From positions 6,923,917 through 6,987,916 of the forward strand of contig NC_026501.1 of the NCBI RefSeq assembly GCF_000182925.2: a stretch of DNA of 64,000 nt, given 5' to 3'. The stretch's first letter is position 1; each line of letters starts with the position of its first letter. Under the pieces are notes generated by a model, which saw nothing but the letters and a program-made list of their open reading frames with translations, was not told where the DNA came from and did no database searches. This document shows, in pieces, positions 1 to 11,091 of this stretch. The position numbers were made by a program, and so were the translations under genes. The DNA is from Neurospora crassa OR74A. Lineage: Eukaryota > Ascomycota > Sordariomycetes > Sordariales > Sordariaceae.

Positions 1-273
1 CGAATGTGTGAGAGGCTGTTAGACGGCGGAGATGCGAGCAAGATCCAGGTGTGGATTCCGAAGGGCGGGTTGAGCATGTTGTCTGTAGCGGGAGCGCCGT
101 TTGAGGACAGAGATGCGGACGAGGCGCTTTTTCAGACTGTTCGCGAGGGTCTCAAGGGCAGTGGCATTCTAGTCAAGGATGACGAGAGGCATGTCAATGA
201 TAAGGGCTTTGCTCATGACGTCGCAGAGGCAATGGCAAAGCTCCTGGGGCTATCCAATGGCCAACAAATTTAA
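1..273 (+). CDS. Tm-1-like / UPF0261 family protein, C-terminal part (5' end outside window)
   Basis: The frame is open from base 1 and ends at a TAA at 271-273, so only the last 90 or so residues are present. The tail shows the pattern typical of the C-terminal half of Tm-1-like ATP-binding (UPF0261) proteins: a stretch reading KGGLSMLSVAGAPFEDRDAD, then DEALFQTVREGL, then a sentence ending in DDERHVNDKGFAHDVAEAM, which matches the family's 'D-x-H-I-N-D-P-x-F-A' ending. Family members are predicted cytosolic TIM-barrel or ATP-binding proteins; in plants Tm-1 binds a viral replication protein, but the fungal role is not known. The Met at 4 is internal, not the start. Identification rests on remembered family pattern only. 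Confidence 0.7.
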   Translation, partial: RMCERLLDGGDASKIQVWIPKGGLSMLSVAGAPFEDRDADEALFQTVREGLKGSGILVKDDERHVNDKGFAHDVAEAMAKLLGLSNGQQI

Positions 274-477
274 AGACCTACCTAGGTAAGGGTCCGGGAG
301 GTACAAACAATTTCTTTGGTTGGTTAACAGGAACAGTATTACAAGACCACTAAGCTCTCCCTCTATGCCAAATCCATCCAAACTCTAGCCCTACTGGACA
401 CACTTATCGCACACAAACAGGCCTGTCCTGACAGAATCTCACACTCGGTCACATCCCTTCCGTCTAATTACCGCCAT
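274..477. other. Convergent intergenic spacer
   Basis: A short spacer between the convergent ends of the UPF0261-like gene and the single-TM protein gene. It contains one CCTACCTAGGTAAGG copy of the dispersed palindrome seen throughout the window. No gene is seen in it. Confidence 0.6.
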
Positions 478-2214
478 CTACGGCCGCAAAGTAGGCGAAC
501 TCGCCCTCTGGTCCTGAACTTGGCTCTGACCCTGATCCTTTCCCTGGTCCTGATCCTTATTCATCAAATGCGGCGGCGGCGGCGGCGACAACGAAGTCAC
601 TACCTGCGACGGGACCCTGACCTGGCCATCACCGCCCTCATACAAGTTAAACAAGGACTCATTCCCCTCCGTCGACACCGTCATCCTCGACCGGTCCATA
701 TCCGTCCCCGCACTACTATCCGACCACACGCTCTGGAACTTCATGGCCTTCATATTCGCCGCCGCAGTCGGCAGCTTCTTGGGCATCGGACTCAGTGGCT
801 TCGGGATCTCGTTGAAATACGTAGCGGGGATTTCCGGCAGCGGGGGAGCATCCGGGTCGTAAGAGGTAGGAGAAGGATAATCAGAAACCAAAGAGTCACG
901 TGCTTCCCTTCCTCCTCCCCCTCCTCCTCCTCCTTGTTGGGAGCTGCCGTAGGCTGATGAGGCGCGCCGGCTGCTAAAGGCCGAGAAGGTGCTGCCTCTG
1001 ATGGAAAGCGGGTTCAACTTTAGGGGGTGGTGTTTGCGCAGCCAGCTGGCGACGGACTTGCGGAGTTCGGGCTGGTGGGTAGGCGCGGGCTGGATGATGG
1101 TGACGGGGTAGGCGCCGTCGGCTTGCTTCTCATCGGAGAGGACGTAGCCGTTGGGGATGCTGCTGTCTTGACCGTTTTGGTGGGCGTACGAAGCGGCGAT
1201 CAGCTCGTCGAGGATCTGAGAGTTGCTGCGCGGGTCAATGTTGGACGAGAGCTGGCCTGCGCCTGCGCCTGCGGCAGTGGCTGGGGGTGGCAGGCCACCG
1301 TCACCGGGACCGGATTTTCCGCCCGAGAGAAAAGCGCGGATGGAAGACTCGGTATCTGCTTCGGATTTGCGTGAACAGAAGCATTTGATGAGCCAAAAGA
1401 GGACGATTGCGAGCATGGACACGCCGGCTGTTGACGGGGAGGGTTAGTTTTCTTATCTTAGATGGTGCCACCACAAAAGAAAGTCAGGATCAGCGAGCTT
1501 ACCAGCGACGCCAATGGCGATGCCAGCCTTTGCACCTCCAGACATGTGCCCGCTACTGGTCCCCTTCTGTTGTGCTCCTTGTAGAGCAGCTGCGTTGTTG
1601 ATAGCTGGGCTCGCCGTGGCTGAAATCAACACGCTGGACGTAACGCTGGCGAAGACGGCGGTGGGTGTCGGTGTTGTTATGGCGATAGTGCTATTAAGAG
1701 ACATCGTAACGGTCGTGAATCCATCTGTGACGGAGGCTGAGTCCGTCTTCTCATGCTTCCCATCCCTATCCCTATCCCTATCCTTTGTCTTCTCCGGATC
1801 GTCATCCTTGTCTCTTGTCGTCGTCGTGGGTAGAGGTCTGGCTGAATGTGTGATGGGCGTGAGTGTTGTTAGCGGCTGCGGTTGTGCGGATGCGGTTACG
1901 GTGCGGATGGTGAAAGTGGCAGGTGGCGGAAGAGGTTGGGTAAAGGTTGGGTGTTCTGCTGTTGTCTCGGGCTCCGTAGGCGTTGATCCTGCTACTGACG
2001 CCGACTCTGTTGACTGGGTATCATCAACTGGACCATCGACGAATTCGATTTCCTCTTCTGATCTTATCGATAGATTATCGTTGTCACCAGCTTTCAGAGT
2101 CACTCCGTCGCCCAGTTTATACCCTTCGTCTTCATCGCGTGAGACATGACTGCGGGCGTGTAGTAGAACGCCGTCCACCCATCGTCTAATGCTACGTCTC
2201 GAATATCCTCCCAT
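478..2214 (-). CDS. Single-pass membrane protein with Ser/Thr-rich ectodomain (wall-sensor-like), two exons
   Basis: Two exons on the minus strand, 1503-2214 and 478-1427, joined across a 75 bp intron (1428-1502, GTAAGC donor, CAACAG acceptor) in phase 1 give a protein of about 553 residues. The splice rebuilds a glycine-rich membrane helix, AGIAIGVAAGVSMLAIVLFW, followed by a Cys/basic stop-transfer stretch (LIKCFCSRK). Before it is a long region rich in Thr, Ser and Pro, as expected for an O-glycosylated exterior; after it is a 300-residue Pro/Ser/Gly-rich cytoplasmic tail with a poly-Gly run. This is the plan of fungal Mid2/WSC-type cell-wall stress sensors and related one-TM proteins, but no WSC domain is seen. 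The oddity is that the ATG at 2214 gives no signal peptide; an upstream exon is possible, since a hydrophobic stretch is open at about 2250-2420 and a CAG acceptor sits just 5' of the ATG. The function is inferred from architecture only. Confidence 0.65.
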
Positions 2215-3825
2215 ATCTAGAAATCCTGCCTCCGCTCTGATTAGATATCTTCAACCACCGAACCGTAGTTAGCTCCTCCTTGAGCCAGCAAGAAGTCGAG
2301 TGTATATGCAAGACAGGCCTGCTGTGACAAAAAAGTAGCAAATGTAAAACTGTCCAGCACCAGGCTGTGAAAAGAAAAGAGAAAGAACGTGAGGAGAAAG
2401 TTGAATATCAACCTTTCTTTATTGTTCACAGTGAATGAATACACGGGTAATAGTCCAAAAGAAGGAAAAGAGGGAGGGAATCCCGAGCTTTTCTTGGCTC
2501 CGAACGGGGAGAGAGGGAGCGGGACACCCCACGGTTTCTTTGTTTTCGTTTTTGGGCATTGGACACTCCAAAATCAAATCCATCTAGACTGCAACCGAAT
2601 CCAGTAGTCCACAAATCCATCGCATCCCATGGACCCAGAATCAGCCACACCACGACGACGAAATTCTTCGAGTTTCACATCTCGTGCAGTGTTCTGGTGA
2701 GCAGTGGGAGAAGTGGTGTTGTTCGCCCAGTGGTGACCCCTGGTGATGTGTCGAGTGTGTGGAGAATTGATGGGCTGTCGACGTCTGGAGGCCAGCCCCT
2801 GGAACCCTGTCAGCCAACGCCTGAAACACCACGCAGCGGCGCTGTGAGGCCCTGGCTGCCCAGGGCGATCCAGTCAATGCAGGGGCTTGGCATGGACTCG
2901 GACGTTGACCACCACACGAAACCAGTAATCACCTACAGATATCTACCTACCTCTGGGTAGTGTAGTCCTTCGTGATGCAAGAATGCCTTAGCTTCGCCGA
3001 ATTTGGTTTGTTAAACTGAAGACGATATTAGAACCGAGATATATGGTCTCCTGAAAGATGAGAAAAGAAAAAAGCAACTTTCAACTTGGTCAGACCATCG
3101 GTGCTTGGACTTGGACGATTACCGACTTGGTTGTTACTAGAGGAAGACCGGCCATCCTTGTATTATATGTAGATGGTTACCAGTTTCCATCGTGGAACCC
3201 AGAAATAACCCTTCCAGGCTGTCAGCCTCCCCCGGGTTGATCTCTGTTTTATATGGAATAATGTATCTCTATCTTTCGGTTTTCGGGATCGGGGAGGCGG
3301 GCATGGATGAGGTTTGTCGACGTGTATCAAATGGAGAAAATCAAATAGGTTGGATGGCAGAAAAAGCTTGTTCCTACCCCGGGTGGGTTATCGGATGGAT
3401 ATAGGCAAGTACAGTAGCACTCGATGGCAATGCAACACTCCAAGGTTTGGCCCAAACACTGATGATGACGCCGATTGGTGACGACAGAGGTGATATTGAC
3501 GCGGTGTTGATAGGCGATCTATAGTTCAACTGATGACGACGCTCATGGGTTCAGGACTGGTTCGATTGGGATAAACATTGTGCGGTCGAAACAGACCTAA
3601 AAGGAGAGGACGACAAAGCATGGGAAAGTTTGTCTCGTCGGATTCATCGATGCTTGTCTGGATGCTTGTTTGGAAGAATTGAGGTATAAGAGGAATGCCC
3701 CGCCTGGCCCAGTCTGGAATCAACACAGGCTTTAGTGGCTGGCCATTGCCACAAAAACTCAAAGGAACATCTGGACATGGACTACCGCTCCCAACTGATT
3801 ATCTTGCTGATATTGGGACAAGAAA
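2215..3825. other. Gene-free spacer upstream of the single-TM protein gene
   Basis: About 1.6 kb without a credible coding region. It should hold the promoter and perhaps a missed first exon of the upstream minus-strand gene. Short open frames here start at non-ATG codons or lack family features. One TACCTACCTCTGGGTAG repeat-like stretch lies near 2940. Confidence 0.5.
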
Positions 3826-3898
3826 GGCCGTTTGGCGCAATTGGTAGCGCGTTACTTTCCGGTGGTAAAGGTTCTGGGTTCGAGTCCCAGGATGGTCG
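3826..3898 (+). tRNA. tRNA-Arg (anticodon CCG)
   Basis: A full 73-nt cloverleaf folds by hand. The acceptor stem 3826-3832 pairs with 3891-3897 with G-U pairs allowed. The D stem is GCGC/GCGC around AATTGGTA. The anticodon stem TTACT/GGTAA closes the loop TTCCGGT at 3857-3863, giving anticodon CCG (3859-3861), which reads Arg CGG. The T stem CTGGG/CCCAG holds the loop TTCGAGT, and the discriminator is G3898. There is no intron. A T-run downstream (about 3928-3934) could end Pol III transcription. Confidence 0.93.
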
Positions 3899-4248
3899 AG
3901 CGATACATCTCCTCATGTATCCATCCTCTTTTTTCCCCATTGGTTTTGCAAGATGCCTTGCGGATCGTACCTAACTTGCCTCCAAATCTTTCGGCGGCTA
4001 CCCTTTTGCCGGCCAGAAGAATTGCATCATCACATGTTACAGATGGGAGAATCCAAAGACCCTCTCTTTTTCTGGTGTTCCAGACTTCACTTGGGACGGG
4101 ATCCACCGTCTTGGATCCCATGTTCCTGACTCGATGGTGGTGGAACATCCACTTCTCTGACCCCCCCTTTTTGGTCATCAGGATTAGGGTACATGATCCT
4201 GACTGACACGCAGCAAACGAGTCTGTCCCCCAAACTAATTTTATCCTG
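3899..4248. other. Spacer between tRNA-Arg and the anchor-B protein gene
   Basis: About 350 bp holding the Pol III stop and presumably the 3' UTR of the convergent minus-strand gene. No coding feature is seen. Confidence 0.5.
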
Positions 4249-6129
4249 TTAAGCATATATCCTCTGGCACCTCTCCCTCTTTGTGATCTTGACCAAATAC
4301 ACCCCTCTCTCAAACGTGTTAACAGCAATGAACCCACTCTTGAAATACCCATAACTCGCCCAACTGCCCGCAAATTCGACTGTTCCTCCACCTGGCTCTG
4401 CATCATCCTCCGGATAAATGTCAAAATACGCCACCTCACACACACTGGTTCCGGTCGGATCAGCCGGAATACTCGAAACGTCGTACACCCTCACGCCCGC
4501 CCCATAACTACTCTGATAACTCAGTCCATCAATAACGTACTGATTGTGATCGATCCCGCGATTCGTCGCCTTGTAGAAACCCGTATTTTTGAGGTTCTGC
4601 AAGTCGCGAATGTCCCAGATATAAGTAACAGGGTACCCGTCCTTGGCTGGGCCGACGGCGTCTCTCTCGTCGTACTCGTCGTCCAGCAGGAGGTATTCTT
4701 GGTTTAAAGGGTCGAGCACCCAGCCTTGGTGGGTGTAGGATGCGCCGTCGTACGAAGTGCGGGAGATGATGGAGGAGTTGGCTTTGTTGGTGACGTCGTA
4801 GATGGTAAGACTGTCTTCGTTGTAGCCGTAGCAGATGTCATGACCAAGGTAGCGCTTGTCGGGACCGCGGTATCGGATGCATTGGGCCTATTGAAAGGGA
4901 ACGAACTATGTTAGTGGGGTGGTTCCTTGGCCTTTGGGAGTTTCGGAGAGGGAAAAGGGGTTGTCGAGGTTCGGGGCTCGACTTACATCGTGTACATAAC
5001 CGTCCTGAGCATTGCAACCTAGTCTCGTGGGCTTGGATGGGTCCTTGAGGTCGATGAAGATGAGACCGGCACCGCAAGCGTCTTCGCGAGGAACGGCGCC
5101 GACGGATACGGCGTACTGGAGTTCTTCATTGACAACGACGTTGTGGGTGCGCCCAAGAGGCAAGTCCTTGAAGTGGCCCGTTACGTCGTCGATAGAGAAG
5201 GTGACGGGCGCTTCCTTAGGGTTGATTGTGAGAAGCTTGTGTAATGTCAGCCGATGAATCGAGAGACAAAAGAAAGGAATACCTCGAAGGATAGTTCACC
5301 TTTCGCATATCAAAGATTTGGATTCCGTGGTCTTCCAGTTCACTGCCTATGATCATATAGTTCTTGTACGCTCGGATCTCCTTCCAAAGTGCGTGCTGTC
5401 CTAGTGCTGCAGGGGCAGGTCTATTTGGCCTCCGTTAGAGATGATGTCGTCGACATGGAGGTTGTGAGAGGAACTTACAGGAAACCCAAAACGAGCAGTC
5501 TCCCCTTGGGTAATATCTCAGCCAGGCCGGTTCCTTGATACATCCCCACAGCTGCTCAAGTCAGTATGCATTCCTGACTTAATGACCATCATGCCATCTA
5601 GCCAAGGGGACATGAGCCTACCGATAAACTCTCTGCCGGACCTGGGGTCAGTCCAGCCCCAAATGGAGCTTCCAGTTGCTCCTTCCTCGGTCGCCAATGG
5701 CGAGCCGATAGTCGCATGGTTGATGAAGTCATACAGGTCCATGTTCTTGCACCTGAAAGTATGTAAAGCATCACCCTGGACGGCTTCAGCGAATCCATTG
5801 ACACACTTGGTATAGCTGAGACGAGGCCATTGGGTGTTATTGAGAGCCCCGCTAGCAAGTTTGATTTTCCATTGTTCCTGATATCTGTCACTAAGTCTCG
5901 AGGGCCTTGGATTGCAAAGAATGCCGGTGTTTACATACGAACTTGTGAGCCATAATTCGATCCATCACTGTTCCCGATTCATACTCCGCTATAGAGATTA
6001 TGTCAGTCATGATGAATCATGTCAACCAGCTAAACTCTTACCATGGCGTGACATATCGACTGCCTTCTCCTTGGCTTGAGCGCCAACGGCACAAAAGCCA
6101 ACCGCAATAACAATCGCCTTGAGACGCAT
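4249..6129 (-). CDS. Secreted choice-of-anchor-B / LVIVD-type protein, seven exons
   Basis: Seven exons on the minus strand: 6042-6129, 5939-5988, 5622-5877, 5479-5551, 5300-5420, 4987-5235 and 4249-4887. All six introns (53, 61, 70, 58, 64 and 99 bp) have GT..AG ends and keep the frame. The ATG at 6129 begins a signal peptide (MRLKAIVIAVGFCAVGAQA). The body, about 490 residues, carries motifs of the bacterial-fungal choice-of-anchor B family (in fungi often called 'regulatory P domain-containing protein'): YTKCVNGFAEAVQGD, TFRCKNMDLYDF, SSIWGWTD, GREFIAVGMYQGTG, GRTHNVVVNEE, GLIFIDLKDPSKP, DGYVHDAQCIRYRGP, DICYGYNEDSLTIYDVTNK and SYTHQGWVLDP. These suggest a beta-propeller of LVIVD-like blades, exported to the cell surface or outside. 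The biochemical role is unknown. A TATA-like site lies 90 bp upstream. Confidence 0.85.
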
Positions 6130-6218
6130 GTCGTAGGATCTTGGATGATTTCGAAGGGGTTGATGTGAAGGGCGGATAGCAAGGAAAGAGTGGTCATGAA
6201 CATAAGTACGGGGGCCGT

Positions 6219-6226
6219 CTTATATA
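6219..6226 (-). promoter_or_regulatory. TATA-like element of the anchor-B protein gene
   Basis: On the minus strand the site reads TATATAAG and lies 90 bp upstream of the ATG at 6129, a normal distance for a fungal core promoter with a short leader. Assigned by position only. Confidence 0.4.
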
Positions 6227-7263
6227 CCCAAAGCCTCAGCAGTCCCATATTGGGTAAACCACCCCTCATCTTGATCCCAAAGTTTGCCTCACTTGGACAG
6301 CTTCAACTCCAACCCCTTGTATGCAGGGAATCTCAAGCTCAGAATGGCATTATGAACCATGGCCATGGGGCAAACACTATCAGCTAGGACGAGTCGAACA
6401 TCAACCTCAACGGAGATATACATTAGATTGCTCGGCATGCGGCAGAAAATCTTGGAAAACTCGCTTCTCACCGTGAATTACTTACGTTTACCCACGTAGT
6501 TCCCATCTCAACCAGCGGGGGCAGTATGGTTCCGTGCCAATATGGACCTGTTGGAAGTTTGACGTTGCCTAAAACTAGCCTTGTTGGTGAGCACGGGCAA
6601 TGATCAACACATTCAAAGCGGTAGTGTATTCGTGATCTGGCATGTAACCTACAACATTCCGTTAGGAAATTGAGGAAACACCGTCTCATAGGCCAACTGC
6701 GATGCAACCTTCAGATGACCGGATATCGAAAAGTAAGATTAAGCGGCTAGATTAAGAAGGCTAAACGTGCTGCAAGGTGCTGATCGTGCGAGTTCAGCGG
6801 CATTCCTTAACATCGCTGCGAATTTTATCGATTGGACCTCAAGTTCATTGGCTGTGGCGATGGTGTGTGAGTTGATGCGGTTTGTCCGGTCTGATGCATG
6901 TTGTTACTAGAATACGATCCGGGAGAACTGGGTCTTCCCAGCAGGGGAGTAAAACTTAGGGTGGCGTGTTTGTTTGGATGCCCTACCATCATTGTACTCC
7001 ATCTTTGTCCGGGTATTTCTTGCGGATCATGATGATACTGTCATCATGCCGTTGGCCCTCGCAAAGGAGGAGTGCGTCCATGCGTGCTCTCAAAGACGGA
7101 AGGCAAAAGGCATTGCAAAGAGGCAAGTAGAATTCAAGTTTACCGGGGTACCGCTGATGGCAGAAATGCTCTATACAGAAAGAAAACGCCGCTAATGATG
7201 CAACCATAAGTAGATGCAAAGCATGCCCATATATCTACAAGAAGTCAACGGAGGATTTGTGCT
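6227..7263. other. Gene-free spacer, promoter side of the anchor-B gene
   Basis: About 1.0 kb between the promoter of the anchor-B gene and the stop codon of the ZIP transporter, both on the minus strand. I see no open frame with family features and no RNA gene. Confidence 0.5.
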
Positions 7264-8739
7264 TCAAGCAAAGGCTCCGACAGCAGACATGAGCCCAGCC
7301 CCTGCTACTACAGCAAGATAGGCATGTAGTCTTTTCCGGCCATGAAGCGTTGCGTAACTCTTCTCTGAAAGGAAGTCCTCGGCGAGCAACTGCACCAAGC
7401 CAGCAAACAACAAAAGACCGCTGGAAATGGCATTCATGAAGCCGACCATGAGGAGGCCAGTTTGGCTCAGGGGGTCGTAAAAAGTGTGGATAAGCAAACC
7501 GATAGCTTGTCCAATGGGGGTGGTGGTGCCAAACGCCAATACCATGAGCCATGGCCGTGGGGAAGAACGAGGGAAGTGGATGGCGGCGATGCGTGTACCC
7601 AGGGCAAGGCCTTCGAACGTTTGATGGAAGCCGATGGCGATCAGGAATACGATAAACGGAGGCCCAGTTGCGACAGACAAAGCCATTCCTATGAAGACGC
7701 TGTGGAACAAGATACCGGCTTCGAGTAGCAAACACTGCAACAGCATGCGCTTTTGTTCTTCGGGGTTTGGCGAATCGGGAGCTACCGCAGGCTTCAGTCC
7801 CGTCCTATGGGGGCTGGTGTTACTGGGCTCAAGAAGCTGGTCATGATCGGTGTTTGGGATAGGCTGGAGCTCGTCAAAGGTCAAGTCGAGATCAAGGGAA
7901 TTGGCGCTTTCGTTGTCTCCAACAGCTCGAGGCTGGTCGGAAGGAGAATGGTGGGCGCTAGTGCTGGCAATGGGAGACTGTTGGCCTATGAGGCCTTGAG
8001 TAACCTCACGATCCTGAAGCGGGATACGTTCCGGGGTATCCTTGAAGTCATGGTGGGTATCATTGTGCATATGGCCGTTTTCCTCCTCGTCTTCGAAGAT
8101 GGTATGCGAATGCGAATGGGTAGCTCCGCGTGTTGTGAGGTATGATTCGAGGGCAACGACGGCCAAGGCAGCCGTCATGGAAACCAAGCCGGCAAGCGGT
8201 TTGTATCCTTCGCTGAAGACGTATGGTAGGCAAGGGTCCGTCAAAGACAGGAAAGCTGTCGGGAGCAGGTGGACGAAAGCAGTCGCCATCAGCACGCCGG
8301 TGCCGAAGTACTGGCTGAAAAATATGATCTTTCGTTGCAGTCTGCTACCTTTCATGGCTCGGCGCGAGAAGAGAGGAAATCCGCAGGCTGTCGTGTCGTC
8401 CAGCAGTCAGTACCAATGCACCATAGCAGCCACAAGGGAACAGGACGGTCCAACATACACAAGGTGCTCAACAGGAGGATCAAGACAAGTGCAAAGACAT
8501 GTAGCCCTGTGTTGTATTCCCCCTTCTCGCCGGAACCGCATTGCGGACGGGATTTGTCCGTAGCATCGACGCGTTTCGAGAGCTCGGCGCGGAGGAGGTC
8601 AGTCGGAATCGAGGACCATGGGAGGTCTGAGAGAAGAAGCTAATGTTAGCAAGAGGTCGAAGTTGGCTGATCACACGTATGATGGATGCTCAGACAAGGC
8701 AGAAGACCGACCTCGCGCCCCGTATTGAAGTGTGTCCAT
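7264..8739 (-). CDS. ZIP-family zinc/metal transporter, three exons
   Basis: Exons 8712-8739, 8459-8626 and 7264-8387, with introns of 85 and 71 bp, give a protein of about 439 residues starting MDTLQYGARD. The first membrane segment (VFALVLILLLSTLSCGFPLF) is made by the second splice, so the long third-exon frame alone is truncated. ZIP hallmarks are present: FGTGVLMATAFVHLLPTAF in TM3, a His-rich cytoplasmic loop (HSHSH near residue 156 and HMHNDTHHD near 171), HSVFIGMALSVA in TM4 and GFHQTFEGLALG in TM5, which supply the metal-binding His and Glu of the channel. ZIP proteins bring Zn2+ (or Fe2+) into the cytosol; plasma-membrane placement is likely but not shown. It resembles fungal Zrt1/Zrt2-type carriers, and the substrate is not certain. 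Confidence 0.93.
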
Positions 8740-9549
8740 GGCGAATGTGTCCTGGTCTCCAGCAGCAGTCTCAACTCCAGATTCGAATCAGCATCCTCCA
8801 GGGCACGACAGGCCAGTTCGGATCGTACGGGAACGAGACAGTGACGTCGATGATCCTGGGAAAAAAGACGTTGCTATTAAGTAGTGTATAAGTAGTGTAG
8901 TGTAGAATGGATGATGGAAACGGAAAGACTAAAAACGACGGCTAGCGCAATCCGGCAGCTCCAGCCTTGAGACAAATTGAACTGAACTGAACTGAATTGA
9001 ACTGGAAGGCCAAGCCCGGGCAGTGGGAATAATGAGACTGAAGAGGAACACAAAACGGAAGGCGATGATGTTTGGGAATTCCACTTGGCAACAACTTTCT
9101 AGAAGCTTGGGGCGCAGCAGGGGACGAGTGCTACAACGGCCCCTGTGGATGCTCCCCGGGTGGGTGTCCCTTGAAGCTGCCGGTGGAGTCGCCGCTTTGG
9201 AGACTGCCGATTGACGAACAAGGATTAGATGCCTGCCGGATATTGAAAGTTGAGCCAATCAGAGAAGGTCCCATCTCTGCTAAGGCCAACCTCGAACATG
9301 CAACTTCAATTTCAACGAGCCAAGCTCCCAACTTGGTCATCTTCCGTCTTCATACTATCGAAAAGAAGTTAGCACGTGCCATCTTCCATAGGACCTGCCC
9401 CTGACCCAGAAACTCGCTATGACATGGATTCGAGCTGAAACAACTCGCTATAACATCCCGTTTTATGGTGTCTCTGGAAACCATCCCTAATTCGATTTTC
9501 GATCCCGTTCATCTGATGCGATACGCCACGACGTCCTTTTAAAGATCCC
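8740..9549. other. Gene-free spacer with short tandem repeats
   Basis: The promoter side of the ZIP gene. It holds GTAGTGTA copies at 8881-8899 and a GAACT-type pentanucleotide tract at about 8970-9004. No gene is seen. Confidence 0.5.
8970..9004. repeat. (GAACT)n-like microsatellite
   Basis: Imperfect pentanucleotide repeats of the type TGAACTGAACTGAACTGAAT run over about 35 bp upstream of the ZIP transporter gene. Confidence 0.7.
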
Positions 9550-9785
9550 AGGATATTTCTCACTGCGCCTTGGGAGGGGTAGTCGAAGTGGGTGACTTTC
9601 AAAGAGCCCGGCTTCAAGAGCACCCTTTTCTAAGCGGGAACACCCCCGTCACGCCGACCCGGCTTGCGTCGATCATGTTCAGCGCATCGAGTGTCCGGTG
9701 GAAACCCCAGGCCCAGGCTGTCAAGGCGCCTGCTAGCATCGCCAGCCTGGTGGCACTTGTATCATTACTCGGGTGCTTGGACGCG
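9550..9785 (-). pseudogene. Relic of a CE15 4-O-methyl-glucuronoyl methylesterase
   Basis: On the minus strand a frame reads SNDTSATRLAMLAGALTAWA and on through WGFHRTLDALNMIDASRVGV and TG. This matches the region before the catalytic serine of fungal CE15 esterases (Cip2-type: AWAWG...IDALE...IGVTGCSRNGKGA). Directly after GVTG the frame shifts by one base in a run of G, and the next frame reads CSRLEKGALEAGLFESH, the family's nucleophile motif G-C-S-R-x-x-K-G-A-L. So the core is recognisable but split by a +1 shift. Beyond about 9550 and above 9785 I find no further CE15 similarity: both the N-terminal half and the acid-residue/His part are missing or unreadable. In life the enzyme cleaves lignin-glucuronoxylan esters outside the cell. 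A sequencing error could explain the shift but not the missing ends. Confidence 0.6.
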
Positions 9786-11091
9786 GTCCGAATCCTTCTC
9801 GACCAGGATATCCTTAACGCCATCCTTAGTGGTGTACTTGGGCGGAAGGAATTATCAAGGGAACCAAGAGGCCAAAGGGAAGGGAGCCAGAAAAAAGAAT
9901 AAAGAAAAGAGAAAGGAAACAGCGGCCCATGACCAAGGTCGAACCTGCTCTGCCCAGGCTCCAGCTGCTGCCGGGTGCCCTGGGGCAGGTGCTGGCCACT
10001 TTGCCAGATGTACAATGCGGCATGCCTGGACAGTCTGCAGTCTTTGCCTGCTCCTTCCCAACCAAACCGATGATCCTTCACTGGCAATCTTGACCTCGAC
10101 GTTGTATGGAAGTGGAAGCCGTGGACCACCAATGTCGTTTTGCTGTACCTAGAGGTAGGTATGTACAGTATTCCAGGGTGTTGACCTGAATCCCTCCAGT
10201 CTCCTTTGCAATCTTCTTCGTGTGGGCAATCAATCCAACAATCCCACCACCACTTTGCCTTTGTCATTTTATTCTTACCTCGATGAAAGAAAGTTTGGGC
10301 CATTACGATCGCATTCCCGCACTCAACCCTCCCTCTTTCGGTCGCTTTGGCAGCGAAGGAGGCAGACACTAGACTACAAGAAAAAGCCATGTAGGCCATC
10401 GGGTGGTTACACTAGCCACCCGACTTGTCGACAGCTGACAAAAGCTTCAAGCAGGTAGACATTATCAAATCATCACTGCCGGTCCGGTACCATTCTTGGT
10501 AAATCCCAATGAGTTCAGAGACATCAATCGACAAAGCAACTTCACGATAGGACGAGATGAGGATCACTCAATCCGCATAAGAACATGTATATTGAAGGAA
10601 AGAACACACCAACAAGAAGGTCGAATGGCTTCCAACTGAAACGCAATACCGACAAAGAGCATCACCTCCAACTACACAGAGGATGAAGCAATCGAAAATT
10701 ATCTAAAGAAACCTCCCAAAAATCGAGTATGTGTGGTGATTCCCTGTCCCATAACCACCGTGATCATCCCTTATACTCCCATTGTGCCCCCAACAAGGAC
10801 ACATCAGACAAAACCCAACCCAATGGAATGAAATCATCAAACCCTCTCCACCCTCCACCGTCTTTTTCAACCTCCTGGATGCCGGTCATCCGCCATTCCT
10901 ACCGGACATCTTCACCCATTCCAACGCGAGATACCCGTACCAACCATAACCCTCCCGCTCGGTAGCCAGCAGCCTCTCACCTCGAATCAGCCCGGCCAGC
11001 CACCTCCACTACTCCCTGTTATCCTATGTCATCATACCGCCACCACGCCCTTCAACCCCTTCAAGCATCCTCAACAGTCTGAGCATCCGCA
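9786..11091. other. Spacer between CE15 relic and Cys-rich repeat gene
   Basis: About 1.3 kb. A 261-codon minus-strand frame crosses the first 600 bp, but outside the CE15 core it has no family features and a biased composition. One CTAGAGGTAGGTATGTAC repeat copy lies near 10150. The last few hundred bases should be the 3' UTR of the repeat-protein gene. Confidence 0.45.

Noticed and set aside
9614-10399. 261-codon minus-strand frame as a whole gene
   Set aside because: Only its last part matches CE15; the rest is rich in Trp, Ser and Arg without family features.
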